From Paenibacillus sp. MMS18-CY102 (lineage in GTDB: Bacteria; Bacillota; Bacilli; Paenibacillales; Paenibacillaceae): 64,000 bases of DNA. Of the stretch, positions 1 to 8,140 are shown one piece after another. The stretch lies in the NCBI RefSeq assembly GCF_009789195.1, contig NZ_WSTC01000016.1:87742-151741 (forward strand), in the 5' to 3' direction. The translations under genes and the position numbers were made by a program. The notes under the pieces are model-generated. The model worked only from the letters and a program-made list of their open reading frames with translations. It made no database searches and had not been told where the DNA came from. Each line of letters opens with the position of its first letter. The stretch's first letter is position 1.

Positions 1-785
1 TACGTGCAATCGGGGAAGGCGTAGAGGGGTTCTACGTCGGCCAACCGGTAGCTTCGATGACTTTGCTTGATTTTAACGGGTTTGCGTCAATGGCCAACGT
101 GCGGCCGGAAATGACGGTTCCGTTAGACCAATTAGGTGCCAATGTTGACTTGGCGACAGCGGCAGCTTCCATTGTCAATCTGACGACAGCTTACTTGGCA
201 GTCAAAGATGTGTATCGATTGCGAGCAGGTGACGACGTGCTTGTTCATGCGGCCGTAGGCGGTTTGGGCGGCTTCTTGGGGCAAGTAGCAAGGCGATTGG
301 GAGCGGGCAAAGTATTCGGGACCGTTGGAACCGCAGAGAAAGCGAAGCTTGCAGCTTCCTTGGGGTATGACGAGTTGTTTGTCCGGAACGATTTTGTTGA
401 GCAGACACTGAAGGCGACGGGACAGAAAGGCGTTCATGCTATCTTTGATCCGGTTGGGGGAAGCATGCGCCACCAAAGCTTAGAAGTGCTTCGCCCATTG
501 GGCCAGTTGGTTGTTGTCGGAAACGCGAGCGGTGAACAGGATGTCTCGCATTCTTTTAATCAAATATGGTTTTCGAACAGGCAAACCGCCGGTTTTGCAT
601 TAGGCGGATATTCAGTAAGCAATCCAGCAGAGACTGGGCAAGCGGCACGGGAGGCGTTAGGAATGCTGGCAAGACAAGAGATCCATGCGGAGATACATGG
701 CGTGTATCCTTTGGAAAAGGCCGGCGAAGCGCTTGCGCTTTTGGAGCGGAAAAACACGGTCGGGAAGCTGGTTTTACAAGTATAA
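1..785 (+). CDS. NADPH:quinone oxidoreductase, zinc-less MDR family (5' truncated)
   Basis: The reading frame is open from base 3, upstream of the first in-frame ATG at 57, so the N-terminus lies outside the window. The visible part holds the Rossmann half of a medium-chain dehydrogenase/reductase: a glycine-rich AAVGGLGG motif followed by helix, strand and cofactor region, then the C-terminal substrate domain ending in EKAGEALALLERKNTVGKL, as in quinone reductases and zinc-less alcohol dehydrogenases. No structural zinc cysteine cluster is seen. It probably carries out NADPH-dependent reduction of quinones or enones in the cytosol. An SDR gene starts 28 bp downstream and is probably co-transcribed. 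The exact substrate cannot be told. Confidence 0.85.
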   Translation, partial: RAIGEGVEGFYVGQPVASMTLLDFNGFASMANVRPEMTVPLDQLGANVDLATAAASIVNLTTAYLAVKDVYRLRAGDDVLVHAAVGGLGGFLGQVARRLGAGKVFGTVGTAEKAKLAASLGYDELFVRNDFVEQTLKATGQKGVHAIFDPVGGSMRHQSLEVLRPLGQLVVVGNASGEQDVSHSFNQIWFSNRQTAGFALGGYSVSNPAETGQAAREALGMLARQEIHAEIHGVYPLEKAGEALALLERKNTVGKLVLQV

Positions 786-813
786 TCCCGAGGAGATGCG
801 AGGTTAATCTACA

Positions 814-1614
814 TTGGCTAAATTACGGGGGAAAATTGCGATCGTCACAGGCGCGAGCCGCGAGGGCGGCATTGGGGCTGCGGTTTGCCGGGCGTTGGCG
901 AGCGAAGGCGCTAGCCTGTTCTTCACACACCTGTATGACTATGATAAAGAAATAAATCCAAACGATGCGGATGGAAACTGGCCTGATTTGTTCGCAGAAG
1001 AACTGCGGCAATTGGGCGTGCAAGCCGCACATATGAAACTGGACCTCACCGTGCCGGGCTCCGCGTCCAAATTGTTGGATGAAGCCCGGCAAGCGGTGGG
1101 GCTACCAACGGTCCTCGTCAATAATGCTACGTATAGCGTTGATGCGGATTTTCGGCAACTAAGTGAGTCTCTCATCGATGCGCATTGTGCTGTCAACATT
1201 AGGGGGACCTTTATGTTGTCCGCGGAGTTCGCTCGCATGCTCGAGGCCGAGAACAATGCCCATCCCTCTAGGGATGTATGCGGTGGGCGAATCATCAACC
1301 TCACTTCTGGACAAGGCAAGGGGCCTATGCCTGGCAATCTCGCCTATGCCGCGACAAAAGGCGCCATCTCTGTTTTTACCGAATCACTAGCCGCCGAGCT
1401 GGCACCGCTTCATATTACGGTCAACGCCGTCGATCCCGGTCCTACCGATTCCGGCTGGATGTCCGAAGAGGTGAAACATGCACTGCTGCCGCACTTCCCG
1501 ATGGGCCGGATTGGCCTTCCAGAAGATGCTGCCCGCCTGATCGCTTTTCTGGCAAGCGACGATGCTAAGTGGATTACCGGTGAAATCATTCATTCGAGGG
1601 GTGGTTTCGAATAG
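814..1614 (+). CDS. SDR family oxidoreductase (FabG-like)
   Basis: Classical short-chain dehydrogenase of 266 aa. It starts at TTG 814, preceded by the GGAGATGCGAGG ribosome site. The cofactor motif TGASREGGIG is at residues 12-21, with a two-residue longer glycine loop as in the 3-oxoacyl reductase-like group. NNA follows at about residue 103 and the catalytic pair is Tyr178-xxx-Lys182 (YAATK). The C-terminus has the usual PGPTDSGW and SDDAKWITGE elements. It is predicted to be a soluble NAD(P)H-dependent oxidoreductase of unknown substrate. It follows the quinone reductase by 28 bp, which suggests one operon for carbonyl or quinone handling. Confidence 0.88.
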   Translation: MAKLRGKIAIVTGASREGGIGAAVCRALASEGASLFFTHLYDYDKEINPNDADGNWPDLFAEELRQLGVQAAHMKLDLTVPGSASKLLDEARQAVGLPTVLVNNATYSVDADFRQLSESLIDAHCAVNIRGTFMLSAEFARMLEAENNAHPSRDVCGGRIINLTSGQGKGPMPGNLAYAATKGAISVFTESLAAELAPLHITVNAVDPGPTDSGWMSEEVKHALLPHFPMGRIGLPEDAARLIAFLASDDAKWITGEIIHSRGGFE

Positions 1615-1626
1615 GGGGAGGCGAGC

Positions 1627-2164
1627 ATGATCATCCAAACGTACGGAAGTGGCGGGGAGCGTTTTCTAAAAGAATTAATGGGTTTAATGGTACCGGTAGA
1701 GGGCGGAAGCGGTCTCCTTTTGTAACGCGCTATCTAGAATGGTTGGGAAGACCGAATGTTATGCCATCGCCAATGAAAGTGAAAACACGGTCTATAACAA
1801 AGAAGCGAATGGCTTTCGATTGCTAACAGACGCTGAATGGCAGTATGCGTGCAAAGCGGGAACGGCTGGATATCGGTATGCAGCAATTGGCCAAGTCGCA
1901 TGGTATCAAGACAACGCCAATGGAACCGTCCATGAGGTTGGGCAGCTGCTGCCTAACCCATGGGGGCTTTTCGATATGATCGGGAACGTCTGGGAATGGT
2001 GCTGGGATCTCTATGATAGGCAGCGGTATGGAGACTATAGAGTGTTCCGGGGAGGCAGCTGGGCGGAGGTCGAGAACAGCTGCGGCTCTACGGCTAGAAG
2101 GAAAAGCATGCCGGACTTTAAGATCGATGATCTTGGTTTTCGAATAGCAAGGAGCGCTGTATGA
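1627..2164 (+). pseudogene. SUMF1/formylglycine-generating-enzyme-domain protein, internally deleted and frameshifted
   Basis: Two pieces of one SUMF1-domain gene remain. The first reads from ATG 1627 and ends in MVPVEGGS, the usual opening of the domain, then stops at 1725. In another frame, from about 1700, the sequence continues AEAVSFCNALSR and then MVGKTECYAI, NGFRLLTDAEWQYA, GLFDMIGNVWEW, RVFRGGSW and GFRIAR, the remaining landmarks of the domain. The segment normally found between GGSF.MG and the W..A..FCN.LS helix is missing (about 50-60 codons) and the frames disagree. I infer one deletion that also shifted the frame. The 3' part alone could still be read from 1739, but it would lack the N-terminal half of the fold. 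The paired active-site cysteines of true FGE are not both present. Confidence 0.8.
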
Positions 2165-2243
2165 CAACGGTCCCAGATTCGCAGTCTTGAGCGCAGCATT
2201 GACCGCTCCCGCACGAATGGCTTTATTGTTAGGACATCTACAC

Positions 2244-2287
2244 AGCCGCAGAAAGCGCACCTAACCGTGTGCTTCCTGCGGCTTTTT
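2244..2287 (+). terminator. Rho-independent terminator
   Basis: Long imperfect hairpin: AGCCGCAGAAAGCGCAC pairs with GTGTGCTTCCTGCGGCT across a six-base loop, followed by TTTTT. It lies between the SUMF1 remnant and the ABC transporter operon. Confidence 0.8.
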
Positions 2288-2385
2288 CTCATGCATCTGG
2301 CTGGATAAATGGCTATTGAATTCGCAGAGTGTTCCGTGATACATTGTGAATATCCAATATACACAATTTGTTGGGGAGGTGCGAT

Positions 2386-3240
2386 ATGCTGGCATTAGAC
2401 ATTCGAAATTTAAATAAAAAATACCCAAATTTTCAGGTTAAGGACGTATCGTTTCAATTGGAGCAGGGTTATATTATGGGCTTCATCGGTGCCAACGGCG
2501 CTGGAAAAACGACGACGATCAAATCGATCCTGAACATGATTCAAATCGATAGCGGCGAGATATGCGTTTTTGGCAAGAACATTGCCGAGCACGAAATCGA
2601 ATTGAAGCAGGAGATCGGATGCGCATTCGGCGATATCAATTTCTATACGCGTAGCAAGGTGAAGACGCTGACCGATATCATGAAGAGGTTCTATAAGAAT
2701 TGGAACGATAACACCTACTACAGCTATCTCAAAAGATTCAAGTTGGATGAAAACAAAAAAATCGCCGAGTTGTCTACCGGAATGAAGGTCAAGTACAGCT
2801 TGGCTCTCGCGTTGTCCCATGGCGCGAAGCTTCTCATCCTAGATGAACCGACAAGCGGGCTCGATCCGGTCTCAAGAGATGATCTGTTAGATATCTTTCA
2901 AGAGCTCATCGTTGGCGGCGAGATCAGCATTTTGTTCTCTACTCACATTACATCCGATTTGGAAAAATGCGCAGATTTTATAACCTTTATCGACAACGGG
3001 CAAATTATCGCAAGCGCCGAGAAGAACGATTTTATGGCGTCCTATCGTTTAGTCAGCGGCAGCGAGAACCAGCTGGTTGAAGTGAAGGAGCAGCTGATTT
3101 CTTATAAAATCAATTCTTTTGGCTTTACCGGATTGATTCATGCGGCAGACATCCCCCCATCCTCCAACCTAAAGGCAACCATGCCGAGCCTTGAGGAGAT
3201 CATGATTTATTTCGCAAAAAAGGAGGATATGCATGTATAA
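2386..3240 (+). CDS. ABC transporter ATP-binding protein (YtrB/PmtA-like)
   Basis: 284-aa nucleotide-binding subunit of an ABC-2 type exporter. I start it at ATG 2386, seven bases after GGGGAGG; an in-frame TTG 18 bp upstream has no such site. Walker A is GANGAGKTT (residues 35-43), the signature is the LSTGM variant, and Walker B is LLILDEPTSGLD followed by the H-loop STH. LSTGM and the ~130-residue C-terminal tail match the YtrB/PmtA/BcrA-like ATPases of Bacillota. It overlaps the permease gene by 8 bp, and a GntR regulator follows that. ytr operons (cell-envelope antibiotics) and pmt operons (peptide export) have related content, so export of a peptide or lipid-active compound is likely. 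Confidence 0.9.
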   Translation: MLALDIRNLNKKYPNFQVKDVSFQLEQGYIMGFIGANGAGKTTTIKSILNMIQIDSGEICVFGKNIAEHEIELKQEIGCAFGDINFYTRSKVKTLTDIMKRFYKNWNDNTYYSYLKRFKLDENKKIAELSTGMKVKYSLALALSHGAKLLILDEPTSGLDPVSRDDLLDIFQELIVGGEISILFSTHITSDLEKCADFITFIDNGQIIASAEKNDFMASYRLVSGSENQLVEVKEQLISYKINSFGFTGLIHAADIPPSSNLKATMPSLEEIMIYFAKKEDMHV

Positions 3241-3889
3241 TTTGGTGATGAAAGATTTGAAATTAGGCGTAAACCCGTGGTTCTTCACCTTGCCCGTATT
3301 TACGGGTGCTTTAATGCTAATCCCTGCTTGGATCTATTTGCTCGTTCCGCTTTATTTTTGTTTCATAACGGTGCCGAACACGCTTGGCGGATTTAAAAGC
3401 CAGAATGATTTGATGTTCAGCATGATGATGCCGGTGACCAAGAAGGACATCGTGAAGGCCAGAATAACCGTTATTGTTATTTTGGAGCTCATGCATCTTG
3501 CCATTGCAATGATCTTTAGCCTATTCACATTTCGTTTATACCCGCATATGAATTACTATTTCTTCGCGCCACACTTAGGTTTCTGGGGATTATGCTTTAT
3601 CTTGCTCGCGATCTTCAATATCGTGCTTCTAACCATGTATTACAAGACGGCATACAAGTATGGTGCCGCAACGACCGCAGCGACTATGGCCGCTATCTTA
3701 TTCGCCGGATCTGCTCAATGGGCTGGCATTCAGAGCCCGTGGGTGAACGGGATTTTCTATGGCTCCGGGGCAAATAATACAGCGCTGCAGCTATCTATTC
3801 TGATCGCGGGCATCGTCATTTTTATAGCATTGACCTTAATAGCTTATCGGATTGCGGCAAGGAGATTCTTAAAAGTGGAGCTACTATGA
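3233..3889 (+). CDS. ABC-2 type permease
   Basis: 218-aa integral membrane protein with about six hydrophobic segments. It carries the QNDLMFSMMMPVTKKDIVKAR motif region typical of small ABC-2 permeases such as PmtB, where a cytoplasmic loop contacts the ATPase. It overlaps the ATPase gene by 8 bp and the regulator gene by 4 bp, so the three are one translationally coupled operon. There is only one permease gene, so the transporter is probably a homodimeric permease with two ATPase subunits. The substrate is not known. Confidence 0.85.
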   Translation: MYNLVMKDLKLGVNPWFFTLPVFTGALMLIPAWIYLLVPLYFCFITVPNTLGGFKSQNDLMFSMMMPVTKKDIVKARITVIVILELMHLAIAMIFSLFTFRLYPHMNYYFFAPHLGFWGLCFILLAIFNIVLLTMYYKTAYKYGAATTAATMAAILFAGSAQWAGIQSPWVNGIFYGSGANNTALQLSILIAGIVIFIALTLIAYRIAARRFLKVELL

Positions 3890-4251
3890 ACATAACGATT
3901 TCGAATGCATCTGAGAAACCGATTTATCAACAGCTTTACGAACAAATCAGCGCCCAAATTTTAAAAGGCGAGCTAGCAAGCGGCTTTTGTTTGCCTCCTA
4001 TTCGGCAAGCTGCTCTGGAGCTGCGCGTTAGCGTCATTACCGTAAAGAAAGCTTGGGAAGAGCTCGAACGAAGCGGGTTAATCCATACCGTAACGGGAAA
4101 AGGGTGCTTTGTAGCCGAATTCACATCAGATGAGAAGTTGCGAATGCGTAACGAACTGATCCTGAAGCAAATGGCAAGCGACACCTTATACTACAAATCC
4201 TTTGGCGTTACCTTGGATGAAGTGATTGAGCTGCTGAAGAAGGTTTATTGA
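3886..4251 (+). CDS. GntR family regulator, YtrA subfamily
   Basis: 121-aa DNA-binding protein. Residues about 10-75 form the winged helix (PIYQQLYEQISAQILKGEL, then the PPIRQAALELRVSVITVKKAWEELERSGL recognition region), and only a short helical tail follows. That short C-terminus defines the YtrA subgroup, which represses its own ABC transporter operon until a cell-envelope-active compound is present. The start ATG overlaps the permease stop (ATGA). Being last in the operon is unusual, since ytrA-type regulators are normally first, but autoregulation of the operon is still the likely role. Confidence 0.88.
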   Translation: MNITISNASEKPIYQQLYEQISAQILKGELASGFCLPPIRQAALELRVSVITVKKAWEELERSGLIHTVTGKGCFVAEFTSDEKLRMRNELILKQMASDTLYYKSFGVTLDEVIELLKKVY

Positions 4252-4387
4252 CAGCACCATAGCAAAGAGCCGTCACGATTCTCGCCCATTTGTGGGTAAC
4301 AACCGGATAGAATTCAAGCCTTTACATTCCGAACATAGCCTGATATGTTTTCCATAGTTTCTATGAACTAGGAAGGGATGAAGGGGT

Positions 4388-5527
4388 TTGCACAATCGGG
4401 GGGCAGGAATCAAAGGATTTATTTTAGGCGTTATAAGCACATTGCTTCTAACAAGCGCTACTGTGGCATATGCCGCCAATAGTGCCAAAATCGAGGTTTA
4501 CTTCGAGAACTTGCGTTATATGTTTGATGGAGTAGAGAAGAAACCAACGGGAACGAAAGGTTTTATTTATGAAGGAACCACCTACGTGCCGCTTCGTTTC
4601 GTGAGTGAAGCATTAGGAAAAGAAATAACGTGGGACAATGAGGCGAAGGAAATTTGGGTTGGCCAGAAGCCGCCACAAGCAGTGAAGTTAACCGCCCTTC
4701 CAGCCATTGGACAAGATGAAGCAGCGGGCGCACTGGCTATTAATAATTGGAGCACAGGCGGGCACAATACAGCAGCAGAAAAAATCTTCACGATTAACGG
4801 CAAAACCTACAGCGATGGAATCGGCTTATACTTGCACGATTTGCCCTATCCGCCTTATATCCGTACTGGGGGGAATGCTGTTTATAACCTTTCCGGCAAG
4901 TATACACGGCTAACGGGCCTAATCGGGGCAGGCAAGAGCTCTGTAAGTGGTGCAGCGGAAGGAACCTTAACCATTATAGGCGATGGAAAGGAACTGCTCT
5001 CGATTACGGGCATTTCTGCAAGCGTTAGCCCTAAGAAAGTCGATGTAGACCTGACGGGGGTTCAGGAATTAAAAATCAATTTTATATCTGATCGCGAAGG
5101 CGTCATTAATATGATATTAGCTGATCCCAAGCTAGTTGCTGCAGATCCTGCTACAGTTAAGGCGCCTCCTGCTAAGGCGCCTCCTGCTAAGGCGCCTTCG
5201 GATGTTTATATCGTTACCCGCAACCGCAAGGCAGAATATGTTGCTATCAGGAACAACAGCTTAAAAAATACGATAGATTTAAAGGGCTGGTCGGTTGTCA
5301 GCAGTGACGGCAAAGAAACGTATACCTTTAAGAATAGCTTCACGCTAGGTCCAGACTGCTATGTGTTTTTGACTAGCGGCAATGAAGGGGCAAAGGGCAT
5401 TACAACCGATTTTGAAGCGTATTCCCGTACCTTGATTTGGTCTGCGAAAGAACTTTGGAAAGATCAATCCGAGGACAATGCTCAGCTATATGATGCATCC
5501 GGAACGTTAGTAAGCGAGTACAAGTAG
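4388..5527 (+). CDS. Secreted stalk-domain / NPCBM / lamin-tail domain protein
   Basis: 379-aa exported protein. The start is TTG 4388, nine bases after AGGAAGGG. A signal peptide (GFILGVISTLLLTSATVAYA) ends near residue 30. Residues about 32-95 form a copper-amine-oxidase-like stalk domain (TTYVPLRFVSEALGKEITWD). Residues about 100-250 resemble an NPCBM carbohydrate-associated domain (GHNTAAEKIFTINGKTYSDGI). A linker follows containing an exact PPAKA repeat. The C-terminal ~100 residues look like a lamin-tail domain (EYVAIRNNSLKNTIDLKGWSV). The role is probably cell-surface or matrix adhesion. An ATG at 4378 in another frame, followed by a G-run, could hint at a one-base error or shift at the start. 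Confidence 0.82.
   Translation: MHNRGAGIKGFILGVISTLLLTSATVAYAANSAKIEVYFENLRYMFDGVEKKPTGTKGFIYEGTTYVPLRFVSEALGKEITWDNEAKEIWVGQKPPQAVKLTALPAIGQDEAAGALAINNWSTGGHNTAAEKIFTINGKTYSDGIGLYLHDLPYPPYIRTGGNAVYNLSGKYTRLTGLIGAGKSSVSGAAEGTLTIIGDGKELLSITGISASVSPKKVDVDLTGVQELKINFISDREGVINMILADPKLVAADPATVKAPPAKAPPAKAPSDVYIVTRNRKAEYVAIRNNSLKNTIDLKGWSVVSSDGKETYTFKNSFTLGPDCYVFLTSGNEGAKGITTDFEAYSRTLIWSAKELWKDQSEDNAQLYDASGTLVSEYK
5157..5200 (+). repeat. 15-bp in-frame tandem repeat in the linker
   Basis: Nearly three copies of the unit GCTAAGGCGCCTCCT, encoding the repeating AKAPP linker between the NPCBM-like and lamin-tail domains of the stalk protein. A slippage-prone coding repeat. Confidence 0.85.
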
Positions 5528-5958
5528 CGAAGTTTGGCTGGAATGGTTCCTATGTCCAATCGTATATGCGCTCGACATATGGGGTGATCCCTGGAGCCTC
5601 GCCTTTTGCAAAATTTTGACGATGTTACATCTTAATTAATTGCGGCGCAATATCTGCTTACTTGCGCCCAAAGGGGCACTCTAAGGAGTGCCCTTCGGCG
5701 TCGAGAAAGTCTCGGCCGAATAGGGCAGATTTTTCTACCCTAATCGCGCAACATGGCGCTAGCCGGTCGAATAGGGGAGGCTTTTCTACCCTATCAAAGT
5801 AAAAAAGGCTGTCGAAACTGTCACGGCAGCTAAGGGCACTCTATTGAGTGCCCTTGTTTTATTTGGAAAAATTTCCGCATGGCGCTTTTCATGTCACATG
5901 CAGCCAAGTTCGTTAGTTACATAGGTGTAATGAACATTGGGAAGGGAGGAATTGCGGC
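5528..5958. repeat. Repeat- and hairpin-rich intergenic region
   Basis: No gene was found in this 431-bp gap. It holds a hairpin GGCGCAA(5644-5650)/TTGCGCC(5662-5668); a hairpin GGGCACTC-TAAG-GAGTGCCC (5674-5693); two direct copies of a ~32-bp unit, starting CGGCCGAATAGGGCAG at 5713 and CGGTCGAATAGGGGAG at 5764 and both ending TTTTCTACCCTA; and a second copy of the GGGCACTC hairpin at 5834-5853. The AATAGGG...CTACCCTA core of each unit is itself a weak inverted repeat. The end of the gap carries the ribosome site GGGAGG for the sigma factor. Confidence 0.75.
5832..5860 (+). terminator. Rho-independent terminator
   Basis: Perfect 10-bp stem AAGGGCACTC/GAGTGCCCTT with a four-base loop, followed by GTTTTATTT. 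It shares its stem with the hairpin at 5674-5693. Confidence 0.8.
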
Positions 5959-6516
5959 ATGAATATCGAGGAAATCATTAGGCAGGTCAAACAAGGGGAT
6001 TGCAACGCCTTCGAACCGGTCATTCACGCGTATCAGCAGAAGCTGTTTGCTTACTGCTTCTATTTGCTAGGAAATCGGCAGGAAGCGGAGGATGCGGTAC
6101 AGGAAGCATTGATTAAAGCCTATCAGAACCTGCATCTGTATCAAATCAACCAATCCTTCCTGGCTTGGCTTTACAAAATCGCGGGCAATCATTGCCTCAC
6201 GCTATTAAACCGCAGAAAAAAATGGAACGCGTTGCTTCCGAAATTTTGGCGCCAAACGCACGAACCAAGTGCAGAGGAGGCGGTATCGAAGCAGGTGGAA
6301 CATAATTTCGATGACTTACTAAGAGGCTTAACTGCTGAGGAGAGGCAAATTATTATTTTGCACACCATTGCAGGATATACGCTCGATGAGATAGCCGTAA
6401 ATTTTGAACTAAAGGCGGGCACGGTCCGTAAACGGTTCGAACGCATTCGCAAGAAGCTCAGGTCAACATCCACTGATTGGGAGGGCAGCAATTATGAGCA
6501 AACCATCCGGGTTTAA
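5959..6516 (+). CDS. RNA polymerase sigma factor, ECF subfamily
   Basis: 185-aa sigma-70 family protein with only regions 2 and 4. Region 2 is at about residues 10-85 (AYCFYLLGNRQEAEDAVQEALIKAY, then FLAWLYKIAGNHCL). Region 4 is at about 115-170 (LTAEERQIIILHTIAGYTLDEIAVNF, then GTVRKRFERIRKKLR). It starts at ATG 5959 after GGGAGG. The membrane anti-sigma gene overlaps its 3' end by 23 bp, so the two are translationally coupled. It probably controls an extracytoplasmic stress regulon and its own promoter, but I could not identify a confident ECF promoter upstream. Confidence 0.92.
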   Translation: MNIEEIIRQVKQGDCNAFEPVIHAYQQKLFAYCFYLLGNRQEAEDAVQEALIKAYQNLHLYQINQSFLAWLYKIAGNHCLTLLNRRKKWNALLPKFWRQTHEPSAEEAVSKQVEHNFDDLLRGLTAEERQIIILHTIAGYTLDEIAVNFELKAGTVRKRFERIRKKLRSTSTDWEGSNYEQTIRV

Positions 6517-7330
6517 ACGATTTGGGGAACAATTGAACAGCAAGGCATTGCCGGAGATTGACGTTAGCGGCGCAGTCATGGAACGAATTCGGGCTTTGTC
6601 CAATGAGCGCGAAGCGCCGGGCAAAACACAGCGTTACATGAAGCGCCGGCCCAAGGTGTTGGTTATGGCAATTGCCGTATTTGTCGTGTTTGTAACAACT
6701 GCCGCTGCTGCCGTTCTCCCATTGAGTTGGAATGGTGAAAGGATCACGATTGAAGATGACGGAGGCATGAATGCAAAAATTGATGCCCTCAAGGAGCGTA
6801 TTTTTGGGAGAGAGCCATCCTCCAAAGAAACTGCTGAAGATTTATTGAATAACCATAAGAATGCCAAGGAAGTCATGGGCCTGGCTGAGGCGGCAAAGCA
6901 GTTTCCTTTTACAATCCTAAGGCCATCCCCTCTCGATACGCAGCCAACCCGCTCAAACGGAGCTCTGATGAATTCGATGCTGCAAGAAAATGGACAGGAA
7001 ACTCGCATTATCGGCTATATTCCCGTTTTCTACGATATCTATGACTTGGCTGACAACCGCTGGGCTGTCGTGACCCAGCAATTAGACCAAATGGCTACTG
7101 GCCTTATCGCGGGTAAAGTGGACAGCGGTTCTGCGACCTATGTTGGCGATTGGGAGCAAGTAGAGATTAACGATCAAATCATGGCAATGTACAAAGAGTA
7201 TTCAAGGGAAAACTTGCTATTGATAAAATATAAAACGGAGCAATCTCAGGTCATCGAACTAAAGGTTACAGGAACGGGCGAGAAGGATGAATTAATCAAG
7301 CTGGCAAAGGCTTATACAGGCTTAGAGTAA
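6494..7330 (+). CDS. Membrane-anchored anti-sigma factor
   Basis: 278 aa. A cytoplasmic N-terminus of about 50 residues is followed by one transmembrane helix (VLVMAIAVFVVFVTTAAAAVL, about residues 54-75) and a ~200-residue extracytoplasmic domain. The N-terminus is the part expected to bind the sigma factor. No ZAS-type zinc motif (HxxxCxxC) is seen, so it is not a classical RsiW-like protein. The outer domain, ending in a beta-rich segment (LLLIKYKTEQSQVIELKVTG), resembles the C-terminal sensor domains seen in other Bacillus-type anti-sigma proteins. The function is assigned mainly from the gene overlap and topology. Confidence 0.75.
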   Translation: MSKPSGFKRFGEQLNSKALPEIDVSGAVMERIRALSNEREAPGKTQRYMKRRPKVLVMAIAVFVVFVTTAAAAVLPLSWNGERITIEDDGGMNAKIDALKERIFGREPSSKETAEDLLNNHKNAKEVMGLAEAAKQFPFTILRPSPLDTQPTRSNGALMNSMLQENGQETRIIGYIPVFYDIYDLADNRWAVVTQQLDQMATGLIAGKVDSGSATYVGDWEQVEINDQIMAMYKEYSRENLLLIKYKTEQSQVIELKVTGTGEKDELIKLAKAYTGLE

Positions 7331-7389
7331 ATCTGGCCAACGACCGCAACGAAGGGCCGTCCGTGAAGGATTGGCCCTATAACTTGTTG

Positions 7390-8124
7390 TTACAAACTAG
7401 CACGAACATCCCGTCTGCAGAAATTTCTTATTCGCTCCGAAGCTTGCGAGAGCAGTGGCTTGCCGTGCCCGAAACAAGCGATCGCGAATTCAAGTTTGCC
7501 GATCTTCTCGAGGCTTGCCTTGGCAGTATCCAGATCCTCGTTAGCCACGCACCACCCTAGGTGCCCCATATTCATCATCGCATCTCCGGCGAAGAGTATG
7601 CCGCCATCCCGGTTCCAAAGAAAAGCCATCTGGCCCAAGCAATGGCCAGGAACATGAATGGCTTGCATCCCGCCTGCGAATTCAAGCTGATCGCCATCAT
7701 AGAGTTCGAAGTCGGGAACGGTTTTCTTAATGGCAGAATTAACGAATAAGTTAATCATAAATAAGAGGCGGTTAACGAGTCCGGGCGCAGGCTTCATTCG
7801 CCGTGGGTTCAGCTCACCGCGAAGCAAGGCCGCGTCGTTATGCCCAATATAGACTTTCGCGCCCGTGATCTCCTTTAATTCGGCGGCGCTGCCTGCATGG
7901 TCGGAGTGGCTATGCGTGAGAAGAATCGCATGGATATCCGTTAGCCGGCAGCCGATCTCCTCGACGCATCGTTTGATTTTGGGTGCGTGGCCCGCAAGGC
8001 CAGTATCGATTAGAACGAGCCGTTGTCCATCCTTGACCAGGTGGGCGTTCACGGGCCCTAGCTTGAGCAGATAGAGATCGGGTGCAATCTCCATAACGCC
8101 TGATCGGGATTTGATTATCGGCAT
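7390..8124 (-). CDS. MBL-fold metallo-hydrolase
   Basis: 244-aa metallo-beta-lactamase fold protein. I start it at ATG 8124, after AAGGATGG and 16 bp downstream of the methyltransferase stop; a longer frame to 8193 would overlap that gene. Metal-binding motifs: HSHSDH (residues 71-76), a later His in HVPGHCLGQM, Asp in FAGDAMM and the final His in CFGHGKP. Both metal sites appear complete. The family includes glyoxalase II-like and lactonase-like enzymes; the substrate cannot be told. It is the last gene of an operon with a methyltransferase and a four-helix membrane protein, opposite an HxlR regulator. Confidence 0.88.
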   Translation of the reverse strand: MPIIKSRSGVMEIAPDLYLLKLGPVNAHLVKDGQRLVLIDTGLAGHAPKIKRCVEEIGCRLTDIHAILLTHSHSDHAGSAAELKEITGAKVYIGHNDAALLRGELNPRRMKPAPGLVNRLLFMINLFVNSAIKKTVPDFELYDGDQLEFAGGMQAIHVPGHCLGQMAFLWNRDGGILFAGDAMMNMGHLGWCVANEDLDTAKASLEKIGKLEFAIACFGHGKPLLSQASERIRNFCRRDVRASL

Positions 8125-8140
8125 GGCTGCACCATCCTTG

